From: Marsupella aquatica
Lineage: Eukaryota > Marchantiophyta
Direction: 5' to 3'
Length of the DNA: 64,000 bases
Assembly (NCBI GenBank): GCA_973895155.1
Contig: OZ316893.1
Coordinates: forward strand, 11,470,001 to 11,534,000
The notes below the pieces were generated by a model that was not told the origin of the DNA, made no database searches, and saw nothing but the letters and a program-made list of their open reading frames with translations. This document shows positions 47,826 to 59,035 of the stretch, one piece after another. The first letter of the stretch is position 1. Every line of letters begins with the position of its first letter. The position numbers and the translations under genes were made by a program.

Positions 47826-50800
47826 TTACACATATGCAAATTTGCGTTCATCCAAAGTCTTCCGAGTTCGTGCCAATTCATCGATGTCATGGACAATTTT
47901 GAAAACAGCATCTGGTCGTCCCAGCTTGGCTGCATTTTGGGCCATTTCCTTGAACTCCGCAGCCTTTGGACCAAACCAATCAGCTACAATGGAAGCAATC
48001 TCTTGGGGCTTCTCACAGAATTTTCCTGCAGCATTCTCAACCACAAATGATACGTTTCCCACTTCCTGCATGTCAACCAAAGTCTATTCAGTTCCATAAC
48101 TCGGTATTGCCAACCAAATTGGTTGGTCTCTGGCAAGTAAATTGTTTCATTTTATGGTACTTGCTTCAAAACTAGAGCAGGATGTTCAAGTATACTGAAA
48201 GCAGCCACAGCAATCAGAGTACATATCTCGGGATGCCCATGCAACACAATTTAAGCTAGAAGTAAGTTCGTGAATTACCTGGCCGGCAATGTAGCTATTT
48301 AATATCATTGGTAACCCGCAGATCATGGCCTCAGCTATTGTTCCTGGTCCAGCCTGCATCCAAACAGTTACTCAATGCCGATGCTCGTACTTATAATTAC
48401 TTAATTCCATCTCCAGCAAGACTTATCCATACATTCGCAATATTGGACTACACGCATTTGGGTATATGCACGAAACCAAAGAGACCATTTAGAAAGAATA
48501 TTTTAACTGCTCCACAATGACAGATTCTTAAGATACGTCTTAACAGAGTAAAATTCTTTACTACGTGAAGGTTTAGCCCTGCTTTCCCCCAAAAAATCCA
48601 ACAAAACAAATAAGCTCATGCTTGAATTTCGCATCAACGGGGCGCCACATCAATAGTGCCCTAGTTTTTTTAATCTGTAAAAAGGCAGAAATCTGATTGT
48701 ACTTGAGATATTCAGGACGTGGAATTTTTCCGGTACCTTGGTTATAACACAATCACATGCCCCCATCCAGTCAGGCATGTTGGTCACAAACCCCTGAATC
48801 TGTTTAATGGACAAGATTCCAACCTTTGGCCATCAGTAAGATATTCATTAACAATTTGGAGAACCTTATTATCCATTTCTGAGTCTGTCCTACAACTACA
48901 AACAAGCGCACATAAACCGTAACCCACTAAACCCAAAAGGGCCACGGGAATCGAGAGACAACCAGCAGACAAGGTCTGTGAAGCATCGTAAACAACTAGC
49001 ACAAGGGGTGAGGATTTAAAGCAGGGATACCTTTACAGGTACAGTCCAATCAAAGGACTCCAGCTTGCTGACCAGCTTCTTGTTTCGCCCACAAATGACT
49101 ACAAGCTGGCCTATGGGTTTTTTCGAGTCCTGATCGTATAGTGACTCCAGAAGAGCATGAGCGGTTGTCTCCACTGGACCCATTCCTTCCCCACCTCCCA
49201 TAAGAAGAACCGCCGGCAGATCATCTACTAGTCCCAGTTCCTTCCGCAGCTGAGCCTGACAAGTGGCAAAAGTGCTAAAATGCTCTCAGTTGCACATACT
49301 AATTAAAAAGTAATATTTCAGGAACAACCAAGTTATTTGGCGAGGAGAACAGTGGTCCGAGGTTCTTTTCAGAAGTTTCCAGACGAAAACACGGGGATCT
49401 GGTTCTCCTGAGGCTCTCGACACACTGGTAGGACACCTGCATGATGTTATCTATCTTCCACCAGTTCTACGAGCAAAATCAAATTTTTGCGCCACAGAGG
49501 AAATTAATGCTCTGAATTAGGGCATAGTTTGTTTAATCTATACAATGGCTGCCTCTTTCCTTGAATTGATATTAAAAGCAACAAACGTAAATTCAGAGCA
49601 TCTAATGCACAACTGTATAAGCATATCATCACATTGGAGTCGGCTTTCCTAGTCATAATAGTCATAGTCACTCACACAAAGGGTTCCAAGGTTACGTAAG
49701 TCGACGAAGGGCCTGGATAGTCCCAATCCTCAGTACGTGCCATCTGAAACGACTAGTAAACATCAATTCCAAAACGGAGCTATTTTACCTGAGAACGAAG
49801 AGACTGACTGAAGCCAGGTCTTATCGGTAGACCGTATACACGCAGCTGTGATGGACGTAAGCCAGCCTTGAGAGCGCGTCGCTCCACATCTTTGGTTGGA
49901 CAGAAACATCTTGTGACTGATCTATGAAACCTGCGGGTGTCGCTTACAAAACGTACGGCTTTAGCAAGTATCGATGCCTTCTCATAGATAGAACATGTAA
50001 CAACTGGACGGTACCAAACACTGCACAAAGATACTACAGACAGCTGCTACAATATGCACCGGATAGTAGAAAAAGGTGAAAACACCATACCATGTGGGAT
50101 GACAAGTACTGAGATCAGTGATAACGGTGGTGAAGGGAATCTTGCCCAAAAGTCCTTTTGCCCTTAATATTCGCAAGGGAACATGTTGCATAAGTGGATG
50201 TACGCTCACAATAACATCCGGTTGGTACTTCAGCAGCCCCTTAGTCACCTCTCTGACTTCCCATCAGCATTCCCACCAACTCAGGGTGTAAAAATTCAGT
50301 CCCAGAACATTACCGATTTAGCAACTGGAAACAAAAAAAGCAAGTACAGATCCCGTTTTTCCTCCACATCCTAGCTCAGACATGAGAAATGTCAACCTTT
50401 GAAACCGTCAGTTCCCCATTAGTGGACGAGAAATATTTATCATAGTCTTGAACAAATCTCAAACACAAGCCCGTCCAGGATGGTAGTACCGGGCAATGAA
50501 AGTCGACGTGGCAGCCATCTGAGACTGATGAATGAAGCGTGGGGCTGTGCTATGGTATGCAAGTTTCCAGAGCGCCTCATGCTTGACCATAAAACTGTAT
50601 GTTTTTGGCACTTGATTGAACGGCCATGGGGTGTAGTCTTGCCATAAGTCGATGATAGTCACCTGAATCCCCAACAAGCGGCCAATATACCATAATCACT
50701 TCAGCTACAGTGGTGCATATTCGATCCGTCATTACATCGTACCAGAGGAAGCGTGGTGTACTACTGTTCTTAGTTCCCGCTCTGGATTCATGCACAAACT

Positions 50801-51875
50801 ATGAACAGATTGAGCCAGTAGATCAATAAACACCACTTCAAAAGGGAATCTGAGAACTCTATCTGCCATTCTCTATCAGTAAGGAGACAACCAAGTGAAA
50901 TGGGAGTTTGCTCCCGAGGGATCCCCATTCGTGCTCTACAATTTTCTAATATAGGCAGAAGGATTGCCAATATCGTAGCAGAAGAGGAAGGACAAAAGAT
51001 AGGGTAGGGCAGCAGCCCAACATGACGTAAAGAGACTTGAAATTCCGAAGCGGAAAAGGAATTCGAAACCCTTAAAAAATATACCGAATCCTACATGAAA
51101 CAATTTCTGGACAACGGATCAGAAGAGTTACGACCGAAGTTGCAGTTTTCTTAGATTGAAACAGAGAAGACTTCAGAAAGAATGGACGTCATTTGAAAGC
51201 TCTTCACATGTTTCAAAAAACGAGCCTGAAGATCGGGAAGCAGAGACATAAATAATTCATCACGAATTTAACAGACCAGCAACCGCTTTGCTTTGGTTGA
51301 CCTTTAGGGCTAACACCTTAGCGAGAGAATGGGACAGAGTAATCACTCGCCTTATACTCGTCACCGAACTCGAGTTCGAAGGTCGCTTTTATAGCCTCAG
51401 CAGATGCACGATGCCCCCCACCAGTGTCACTCATTAGAATGAGAACTTTTTTGAACCTCCGCGGTTCCAGTTGTAAGGCTCCATCATCCTCCGTCACAAG
51501 ACCTCCGTTTTCAAAATTTTGGCCCCTACTAATATCGTCCCTACCAAGCAAGGCTCCACCAAATGGGACTCCTCCCAAAGGCACCCGTTCGGTTCCTCGT
51601 TTGATCAACCTATTTACCGTCTCTAAAAGCCTGGCTTGCCTGCTCCTTGCCCCTTCTAACCCAGCTGTTACTGAAGCAGCAACGAGACACTTTTGCCCAC
51701 CTAAAATCCCAATCTGCTTGCTCTTCCTCCCGCATGGATTCATAAGATTCGCCCGCCTGATGCTAGAGCCATCTATCCACAACAAAAGCCCACGCGTGCG
51801 TTTAGCGGAGATGTTACTGAAGAGATGTCTACATAGAAGTAGACATTGCGTGATACGCCCAGCTAGAGCTCCCAA
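47826..51875 (-). CDS. MGD1: Monogalactosyldiacylglycerol synthase, plastid (8 exons)
   Basis: The enzyme transfers galactose from UDP-galactose to diacylglycerol, making MGDG, the main thylakoid lipid, in the chloroplast envelope. Exons on the minus strand: 51875-51351, 50662-50490, 50252-50091, 49930-49789, 49255-49031, 48799-48737, 48353-48279, 48065-47826; phases join to 534 aa, close to Arabidopsis MGD1. Residues 1-140 form a transit peptide plus variable region. [12 protein letters not shown] at about 150-161 opens the GT28 fold. [68 protein letters not shown] and GPGTIAEAM follow in order. Intron 1 begins with GC (AG|GCGAGT), the only non-GT donor; the normal frame resumes exactly at VTIIDLW. 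The start is the first ATG of the open frame; M45 is an alternative. Confidence 0.96.
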
Positions 51876-52002
51876 AATTACACGGTTAGCTATAATTACA
51901 GCTCGCCAACAATGGCCCGTGCAGTCAGGCCTTTACAATGCAACCAACAAAATTTGTAACGACAGTAATGCATTATGCACAGAAGCCCTGAAGACGACCC
52001 AT

Positions 52003-52586
52003 GCAAAAACCAGCGGGAGGGAGACATCTGAATGTGAATTGCCCGCAACAAAAGGTCCAAAGTTTCTCAACCCATCGATCTCGCTGCAGCTGCCATTAAA
52101 GCACAACGACTATTTCGGATACAAGAGAGCATAAAAGCACGAGGGAATCAAAGAAGGAACGATTTTACACATAAGGTCCCACACAGAGCGAGGAGGAAGA
52201 AAGTAAAAACAGAAATGGAGACAAAAGCAGAGAAAATGCCTCACCGAAACCACCAGGAAGGACTGTAGCGACTGGGCCTAGGCAAGGCTTAGGGCCAGTG
52301 CCCTCCTTAAGGATCTCCTGCTCGAATCCCATGACGTTTACCAATTCGAGATGGGCACTTGCGGCAATCGGCTATTTCTCCTTCCTCCCTTGGGCCACGA
52401 CAGCTGCTACGATTTCCGAAGAAAACGTCATCCCAACAACGCAAGATGGCACCCGAGAGCCAGAGGCCATGGCGTTGTATCGTCTAGCAGACGCTCTTCA
52501 CTTCCATTTCAGACCCACAGTAGATCGATCCCTTCTCTCCTTTCTCGCTCTCTCGGGTCCTGCAGCTCCTGATCTGGAGATTACAA
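52003..52586 (-). repeat. Dispersed segment A (584 bp) upstream of the MGDG synthase
   Basis: This block matches 58004-58598 over its full length, same orientation, with small gaps. Shared words include GCAAAAACCAGCGG, CCATCGATCTCGCTG, TTTTACACATAA and CGATTTC(C/T)GAAGAAAACGTCAT. It ends about 130 bp upstream of the MGDG synthase start codon and contains an FKBP exon copy. Confidence 0.9.
52245..52332 (-). pseudogene. Copy of FKBP12 exon 1 (fragment A)
   Basis: Reading from the ATG at 52332 gives MGFEQEILKEGTGPKP, then GGFG, and a GTGAGG donor after exactly 88 bases. The intact FKBP gene has the same 88 bases from its internal ATG to the donor, in the same phase. FKBP12 exons 2-5 are absent nearby. 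Several conserved residues of the beta-strand ([12 protein letters not shown] region) are changed, so it cannot make an FKBP; it may still act as a 5' exon or leader. Confidence 0.8.
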
Positions 52587-53053
52587 GTCAGAGCAACATT
52601 CAAACCTTCTCCCTACTCCTTTGTCCGGTTGGGTGGAGGTTGGGATAGCGTGGACCACGTCAGCGGATTTCCATTTGGCTGATTGTGAGAAAACTCCAAC
52701 TGCGGCACTGCAGGTACTGCCGTACTGTACTATACACAGCGTCCCAGGCTTGGCATTGTTAACCACGGTATGACACTACAGTAGTGCTGACTTACGGTAG
52801 CCTAAACAGTACAGCAGGAGTGATTTACAGTAGCCTAAGCTGAAACACCAGTGCGTTACAGCAGCCCCTTTATGAAGAAGAAGGAGAATGATACGTGAGT
52901 CAACATTATTTTAACTCCAAAGGAGCCAAAACCCATCCATTTGACACCCGAGTGGCCAAAACCCAAAAGGACACGAGAAGATAAGTTGGCTAGACCGGCG
53001 AAGAGGCAAAGAAAACGAAAGGAAGGAACGGAAGGTGACCACCGCACAGAGGA

Positions 53054-53090
53054 GAAGAGAGGAGGAGAGGAGAGGAGAGGAGAGGAGACG
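53054..53090. repeat. GGAGA purine microsatellite in a 5' UTR
   Basis: An uninterrupted run of GAGGAGA/GGAGA units ends 9 bp before the start codon at 53099. It is the purine counterpart of the pyrimidine tract before the tomosyn gene. Confidence 0.8.
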
Positions 53091-53098
53091 CAGCAGCT

Positions 53099-53662
53099 AT
53101 GGCGTCGTGTTCAGCAGCAGCAACGATGCCGAGCGCGCAGACGAGTGGACGCAGCTTCAGCGGATTGAGGTCGGTGTGCCCATCCCGCAAAACTGCTTTA
53201 GAAAATGTGTCGTTCGTCAAACACCTCAGAAGCAACAACAGCAACAGCAGCCAAAGGATATTTGCCGAACCTCCAGACGGGAAACCAACAAGTCCCTTCA
53301 CTCAAGTTGGATCGTCTAAGCCAACGGCTCCACCAAATCCTTTCAGGAAAGCTCCTTTAATTCCGGCTGATTGGGAGAAAGCAGGAGCTAGACCAGCAGG
53401 TTCAGGGAAGAGAGTATTGGATGCTTTCAAGGAAGGAGAGAAGACGGGCACCACAACCAAGTTCGGGCAACCTATGGTACCTAAGAATATATTTGATGAA
53501 GTGAGGCGAACACCAGAGGAAATTGCCGCGGATGCCTTCAAGTTTGAGATAAGTCCTGGGCAGGTCTTCTTGGCTGGTTCATTTCTGGTAGTTATAGCGA
53601 TTATGTTTGGCACCGTTTTCCTCGTATGGAAAGTGGGTGCCATACACTTCAATGAATACTAG
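53099..53662 (+). CDS. Probable plastid single-span membrane protein, function unknown
   Basis: The intronless frame encodes 187 aa. Residues 1-50 (MASCSAAATMPSAQTSGRSF...) are rich in Ser, Ala and basic residues with no early acidic residue, as in a chloroplast transit peptide. The middle is a soluble segment with PFRKAPLIPADWEKAGARP, and then KNIFDEVRRTPEEIAADAF. Residues about 156-177 (VFLAGSFLVVIAIMFGTVFL...) form one membrane span near the C-terminus, followed by a 10-residue tail ending IHFNEY. The build resembles small thylakoid or photosystem-associated proteins of green plants, but I do not recognise the family. Transit peptide and location are inferred from composition. Confidence 0.8.
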   Translation: MASCSAAATMPSAQTSGRSFSGLRSVCPSRKTALENVSFVKHLRSNNSNSSQRIFAEPPDGKPTSPFTQVGSSKPTAPPNPFRKAPLIPADWEKAGARPAGSGKRVLDAFKEGEKTGTTTKFGQPMVPKNIFDEVRRTPEEIAADAFKFEISPGQVFLAGSFLVVIAIMFGTVFLVWKVGAIHFNEY

Positions 53663-56618
53663 GTCTTTTTGCTATTCCTCTAGTCGGCTATGAGGGAGGA
53701 TAGTAATACCCATGTACATATAAACGAGTCGCTGGTTCTATCTTGCTCTCAATATTAATGAGTCGCTCCTTCTATCTTGCTCTCTGGTCTAATTGTGTAC
53801 ATCGCAAGCATGGCAATCCAATTTTGTGAAAGCAGACGAGTCTGCACATCTTTGATCTGATCAGTGATACGGACTTCTATCTGTTGATTCTCTGCTTGGT
53901 TTGGACTGTTCCTTGTCGTCAATTGCCGTCTTCGCATCGCTGATGTGTGTCCATCATAATTTTGAGAGGACATGATCCCCCCAGTCACCAGGAGAGTTGC
54001 TCGTGTAATTCAAATTCATGATCTCGTACATCCACGAACTTGCAGAATTTACACTCCGGAATATAGTTACCATCTTCAAAGGTTCAAAGTGGACAGTACT
54101 CCGGACCTGCCTCCTCTGTGCGCAGACGATTCCGCACAAACTGCGCCTTGGCTCTTAGAGTAGAAAAAATTTTCACAACTAATTCAGATTCCTTATTTGG
54201 GGTTGAGTTATGTAGGCAATAGTAGGAGCTGAGAATGATCAAACCAGTTCTCGATGAAATATTTACTTTTACAGAAACACAGTGTTCTACTCTACTTTGA
54301 ATCTGAGAGTGATCTTTGGGCAACCTACTAGAGCGCTGGTAGCTTCACATTCACGATCTGATGACAAAAATGTATGCATGAAAGACGTCATCCATTCCTA
54401 AAAGCTAGGAAAAACGACCGGTCTCAAGGAGAATAGCAGAACAATATCTTGGTCCAAGATTTGAGGTTTAAGTGCCTTACGACAGCCCCTGATTATTCAT
54501 GTAACAAAAAAAGAGCAGAGATATGGACGAGTAAATATCATGTGCCAGCCTTCCAGCGCTCTGAAAGAGTGAGAAAACGTGTGCTAGGAAATCATGGGGG
54601 ATGGGTAACAAAGTCCCCGGCAGTACTAATGACAAGATCAATTCTGAGCAATTGCTAATTTCCTTGGTTTACTGGGAGAATAATTACCTTGAAATGATTG
54701 TGCTACCGTTCGAGTGCAAGTTCTGCTGACCGGGTCAAGCTCCCCATTGCTACGTGACTCATGGCTTATGGGAGATCAGAATCACGATCTTCTGACGGAC
54801 ATTATAATCGATGCACTTTCTATGCCTGTCGAAGCAAATTGTTTCTCTTTGTACACGGCAGTGCTTTCCTTCATCGTGGCGATCACTGTCCTTCTCGATG
54901 AGAAACATGAACTCTACGGATCCAGTCCTATGCCTCCTTTGGATTTCTCAGACGAGCACCGCATTTTGATTCGGCAAACAAGCCAGGCAATTTCGGCTAC
55001 AGAGCACGATGATATCAGCCATGACTTCCAGTTGTCCAACACTGATGACGGGAGGCACCAGAAGTTCGGAAATGGGCAAAGACCCACAAATCTTGTTGGC
55101 ACTGAATATATCAGGGAAGATAACCGCGAGGCTGCAGATCCAGAACAGGCACGACATTATTAGCAAATACCCGTTCAAATCGTCCTAGGTCTTGCTCATG
55201 AAGTGCAGGGGTGGTGAAAACCAATATCTTGGGAGGCCCTTGTTTAGAAAGAGTTGTCATGCTCATTCTCTTTGGAGTTCTTTCTGCTCTTCCAGGTGGT
55301 GACACATTCCCTAAGTAAGCTTTCAAAATAGTCAAAATACTTTGGAGAGAGGGCCATGTGATGAAGGATACATTTTTGCGACAGCCCCGATGCAATTCAA
55401 TGAAGACATTTTTAGGTTGGCAATTTTGATCATTTTGGTTCGTTGATAATGCTTCTTGCGTATTGCGCAAGGATAGATGCTGGAGTGGTCTTTTCACGTT
55501 GTGCTATTGGTGGAGTGCATTTGATGAGTCTTCGGGATCGCTGCTAGTCCAAGGTGATACTAACGTTCATGAGGGATTGCCGCTAGTCCAGGGTGACCCA
55601 ATATCGACTTTCACTTTGATGTCTCGGTAAGATTATGCATTCCAAAGCCTCAAGTACCTGGAGGCCACTAGCACTTTTGTGATCATTTAGTTCTGTTCTG
55701 TAAATTTCAATTCTTATTGTTCTCTGATTTGGTTGAGTTTTGTGTTCATTCTTTGTAGTTTGTATGTTTGTTAAATTGATGGTAGAACAGACACAAATGT
55801 GTTGGCCAGGCCTAGAACTAGAGATACAATGGCACAGTAGGGATTAGAGTGGAAGAGTTCACAAATTCCTGACTCGGAAATGGTTGTCATTATCACTGAA
55901 GTACAACAGAAAGTAGCCTCTTGCTCACCTCACCTCCCAATGATTGAGGCTCTCTCAATGTGGGTAATCAGATTACAGATGGGATCGGCCGACTACATGG
56001 CTGAGACTTCAACTTGGGACAAGAGCTTTTTCCCTAAGCCACAAAATGAACAAATTTACAGCCAAAACTTCCAGATTGGTCCCATATTTGATTCAGTAAC
56101 CTCCGTCCATTTTCTCTGCTCATAGAAGTAAGAATTTATCCAGTCATTACGACTACAATTTCTTTTGAAGATACGTATCAGAAACTATTGGTAAACGAAG
56201 TCCTGTTGCGCCCAGAAGATACCTCGTTACTGCTGTTCAGCAGCTTCAAGATGCCCATTTCCGCGCTCGTTGCTGCTCTTCAGCAGCTTTTTCAAGATGC
56301 CCATTCCGCGCTCTTTGCTACTGTTCAGCAACTTACTCAAGTATGCCCATTTCCGAACTACATCGACTACAACTTTGCCTAGGGAGCATTTGGTCTTCAA
56401 GCTTTCAAGAGGTGGACATGTATTCCTGCAAGCCCCTATATCTGCAAACGTAGATATTGGGGGGCGAACCTGATAATTCAATTAGTTTTGGGGCAGGTTA
56501 GTATTTTTTACTATTTTGGGGGACAGGATAGTAAAAAACGGTTCCAAGATGTAGCCAACATGGCACTCAGCTTAGGAACCAGATTCGTTCTCTTTCTCTT
56601 CCTCTTACCACTCACCTA
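53663..56618. other. Interval without a supported gene
   Basis: Two medium open frames occur: 54714-55163 (+, 149 codons) and 55111-55497 (-, 128 codons, containing GPPKILVFTTPALHEQDLGR). On the minus strand, reading resumes in another frame below 55145 (DIFSANKICGSLPISELL), as if the frame were broken or an intron were missed. I recognise no family and call neither a gene. A 3' UTR of the 53099 gene is expected at 53663-53760. Confidence 0.4.
56232..56350. repeat. Tandem repeat, about 2.5 units of 48-51 bp
   Basis: GTTCAGCAGCTT...CAAGATGCCCATT(T)CCGCGCTC recurs from 56232, 56277 and 56325. The last unit is partial. Confidence 0.8.
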
Positions 56619-58049
56619 CTATTGGGCTTCAGCACGGGGCTTTCGTCTCTTCCTCTTGTGTTTGGCATTTTCTGAAACAGTGAGGCCCTTGTCCTTCAAA
56701 CTCTTCAGCTTCAAATCTTTGCGGGCTTTCACTTTGTCCTCAAATCCACTATCGAGCATTTTCAATGAAGCAACCCGCTTTGCCTTGTAGACCTTAGTGA
56801 TGCCTTTCAAGACGGCATCCTCTTCCGTTTCATATTCGTCCAATTTCTTCCCAATGGCAGACTCGATCCTTTGAATAAGCTCCACATCATACTGGGTTAC
56901 CAGACTCACAGCCAAACCTCCTCTTCCAGCCCGAGCAGTTCGTCCTACACGGTGAATGTAGTCCCGAGCAAGTCTCGGAAGATCATAATTTATGACCAGA
57001 TCAACTGTCGGAATGTCAAGACCTCTGCTTGCCACATCAGTGGCAATCAGAATAGGCACTTGCCCAGCTTTGAATCGATTCAGTGACATCAACCGCTGCT
57101 GTTGCAGTTTCATCGAATGCAGTGCAGTGGTTTCTATCTCCAGCTCTTCCATAATAAGACTCAACAAGTGGCAGGTCCGGCAACTGGCAGCAAATATAAT
57201 GACAGAACGTATAGAGAGCTCCTCCAGACTGGACAACAGATGCAGAAGATAGACGTCTTTCGCATTCGCTGGCATAAACATGTACTGCTGTTTCAAGGAC
57301 GCCACTGTGGTGGACTTCTCATTACCCTGATAGAAAAATGGCTTATCCTTCCCAAGAGACAGATCTTGCACAACTTTCAGGCTACTTGTCATGGTTGCAG
57401 AAAACAGAAGGGTTTGGCGCTTGGCCGGAAGGCTCTGCAGCACGGTCCGCATCTCACCTTCAAACCCCGCGTCCAGAAGCCGATCCGCCTCATCGAGAAC
57501 GAGAAACCTAGTGTTGGAGAAGTACCCTGCCATGTCCTTATCATTGATGAGATGGTCTTTGATCCGGCCAGGAGTGGCAATCACAACATGAGGCCTGCTC
57601 ATCAAAGCCTGAGCCTGAGTCGTCATGTCCATCCCTCCCACTGCCACCACACACCGCAGGCTCATCGTCGAGCCCAGCGCTTTAAATTGGTCCGAGATTT
57701 GGAATGCCAGCTCGCGTGTGGGAGTCATGACGAGAGCGAAGATGCCATAAGGGTCCTCCGCCAGCTTCTGCAGGATTGGAAGAGCGAACGCAGCGGTCTT
57801 TCCGCTCCCTGTCTCCGCCAACCCTAACACATCCTTCCCTTGCAACACCTGAGGAATGCACTGCCGCTGAATGGGAGTCGGCTTCGCCATCCCGAGCTCC
57901 CTACACGTCTTGTGCAGCCATGGCGATAACCCTAAATTGGCAAACGAAACTCCTCCTCCTCTATCGCCATCGCCATCATCGCCATCGACTCCTTCTCGAA
58001 CCAGCAAAAACCAGCGGAAGTGAGAAATCTGACTGTGAATAGCCCGCAA
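56619..58049 (-). CDS. DEAD-box ATP-dependent RNA helicase, DDX49/Dbp8 class (plant RH36-like)
   Basis: This class unwinds RNA during small-subunit ribosome assembly in the nucleolus. The intronless frame encodes 476 aa and holds every motif in order: Q motif with F36 and Q61, motif I AETGSGKT (78-85), Ia PTRELA (110-115), Ib TPGR (159-162), II DEAD (186-189), III SAT (217-219), V ATDVASRGLD (336-345) and VI HRVGRTARAGR (366-376). The C-terminus is basic (KHKRKRRKPR), as expected for a nucleolar signal. The first ATG in frame (58049) lies inside the dispersed segment B, so about the first 15 codons derive from that repeat; no other ATG precedes the Q motif. The subclass assignment rests on overall similarity and the short tail. 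Confidence 0.95.
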   Translation of the reverse strand: MRAIHSQISHFRWFLLVREGVDGDDGDGDRGGGVSFANLGLSPWLHKTCRELGMAKPTPIQRQCIPQVLQGKDVLGLAETGSGKTAAFALPILQKLAEDPYGIFALVMTPTRELAFQISDQFKALGSTMSLRCVVAVGGMDMTTQAQALMSRPHVVIATPGRIKDHLINDKDMAGYFSNTRFLVLDEADRLLDAGFEGEMRTVLQSLPAKRQTLLFSATMTSSLKVVQDLSLGKDKPFFYQGNEKSTTVASLKQQYMFMPANAKDVYLLHLLSSLEELSIRSVIIFAASCRTCHLLSLIMEELEIETTALHSMKLQQQRLMSLNRFKAGQVPILIATDVASRGLDIPTVDLVINYDLPRLARDYIHRVGRTARAGRGGLAVSLVTQYDVELIQRIESAIGKKLDEYETEEDAVLKGITKVYKAKRVASLKMLDSGFEDKVKARKDLKLKSLKDKGLTVSENAKHKRKRRKPRAEAQ

Positions 58050-58598
58050 CAGAAGGTCGGACGTTTCTCAACCATCGATCTCGCTGAAGGTGCCATTAAA
58101 GGACGACGACTACTTCGGATACATACAAGAGTGCATGAAAGCATGAATGAGAGAATTAACGTATGAGTGATTTTACACATAACGCCCCACAAAGACGGAG
58201 CAGGACGAAAGTAAAAGCCAAACCAGAGAAAAAAGCAAAGAAAATGCCTCACCAAAACCACCAGAATGGAGGGTAGCGACTGGGCCTGGGCGAGGCTTAG
58301 GGCTAGTGCTCTCTTCGAGGATCACCTGCTCGAATCCCATGATGTCCACCATTTCGAGATGGGCACTTCCGATAATCGGCTATTCCTCGTTCCTCGCTTC
58401 GGCCACCATAGCTGCTACGATTTCTGAAGAAAACGTCATACCAACAACGCAAGATGGCACACGACAGCCAGAGTCCCTGGATTTGTACCGTCAAGCAGAC
58501 TCTTCTCACTTCCGTTTGTGAATTTACAGCAAATCGGTCCCCGTCTCTCCTCTCTCTCACTCTTTCACATCCTGCAGCTCCTGCTTTGGAGATTACAA
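58004..58598 (-). repeat. Dispersed segment B (595 bp) overlapping the helicase 5' end
   Basis: Counterpart of 52003-52586. It supplies the helicase start codon region and its upstream DNA, and carries the second FKBP exon copy. Confidence 0.9.
58253..58340 (-). pseudogene. Copy of FKBP12 exon 1 (fragment B)
   Basis: From the ATG at 58340 the frame reads MGFEQVILEESTSPKPRPG and then GGFG, with a GTGAGG donor after 88 bases, as in fragment A and the intact gene. More residues are changed than in fragment A (GTG to STS). No later FKBP exon follows; the next coding sequence downstream is the helicase at 58049. Confidence 0.8.
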
Positions 58599-59035
58599 AG
58601 CTCCTGCTCTGGAGACGACAAGTACCAGCAACATCAAACCCCAAGACCTTCTCACTGCTCGTGAACCCCTCCGGAGACTACAAGCTCCTGCTCTGGAGAC
58701 TACGAGTCAGAGCAAACCCCAAAAACATTCAAACCCCAAAAACATTCAAACCCCCCGAACTTAAAACCCCTATCGTGAATTTCTCTCTTCTCTCAATCTT
58801 TCGCATCCTGCAGCTCCTGCTTTGGAGATTACAAGCGCCGGCTCTGGAGACTGCGAGTCAGAGCAACATTCAAACCCCAAGACCTTCTCACCGCTCGTAA
58901 AACCCTCGTGGAGTTTTCTCTTGCTCGTAAACCCCTCCTGAGATTACAAGGTCCAGCTCTAGAGACTACAAGTCAGAGCAGTATTCTAAAACCCCAGAAA
59001 CGTCAAACCCCACGACCTCAAACCCTTATCGTGAA
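58570..59035. repeat. Degenerate tandem array built on CTCCTG-CTTTGGAGATTACAA
   Basis: Words such as GCTCCTGC(T)CTGGAGA, GACTAC(A/G)AGTCAGAGCA and AACATTCAAACCCC recur at least five times. One unit of this array is shared with the end of segment A (52560-52605), so the array belongs to the same dispersed element. Confidence 0.75.

Noticed and set aside
51424-52134. 236-codon plus-strand frame
   Set aside because: It overlaps exon 1 of the MGDG synthase in antisense and has no recognisable domain.
57102-57827. 241-codon plus-strand frame
   Set aside because: It is the antisense shadow of the DEAD-box helicase, whose full motif set is on the minus strand.
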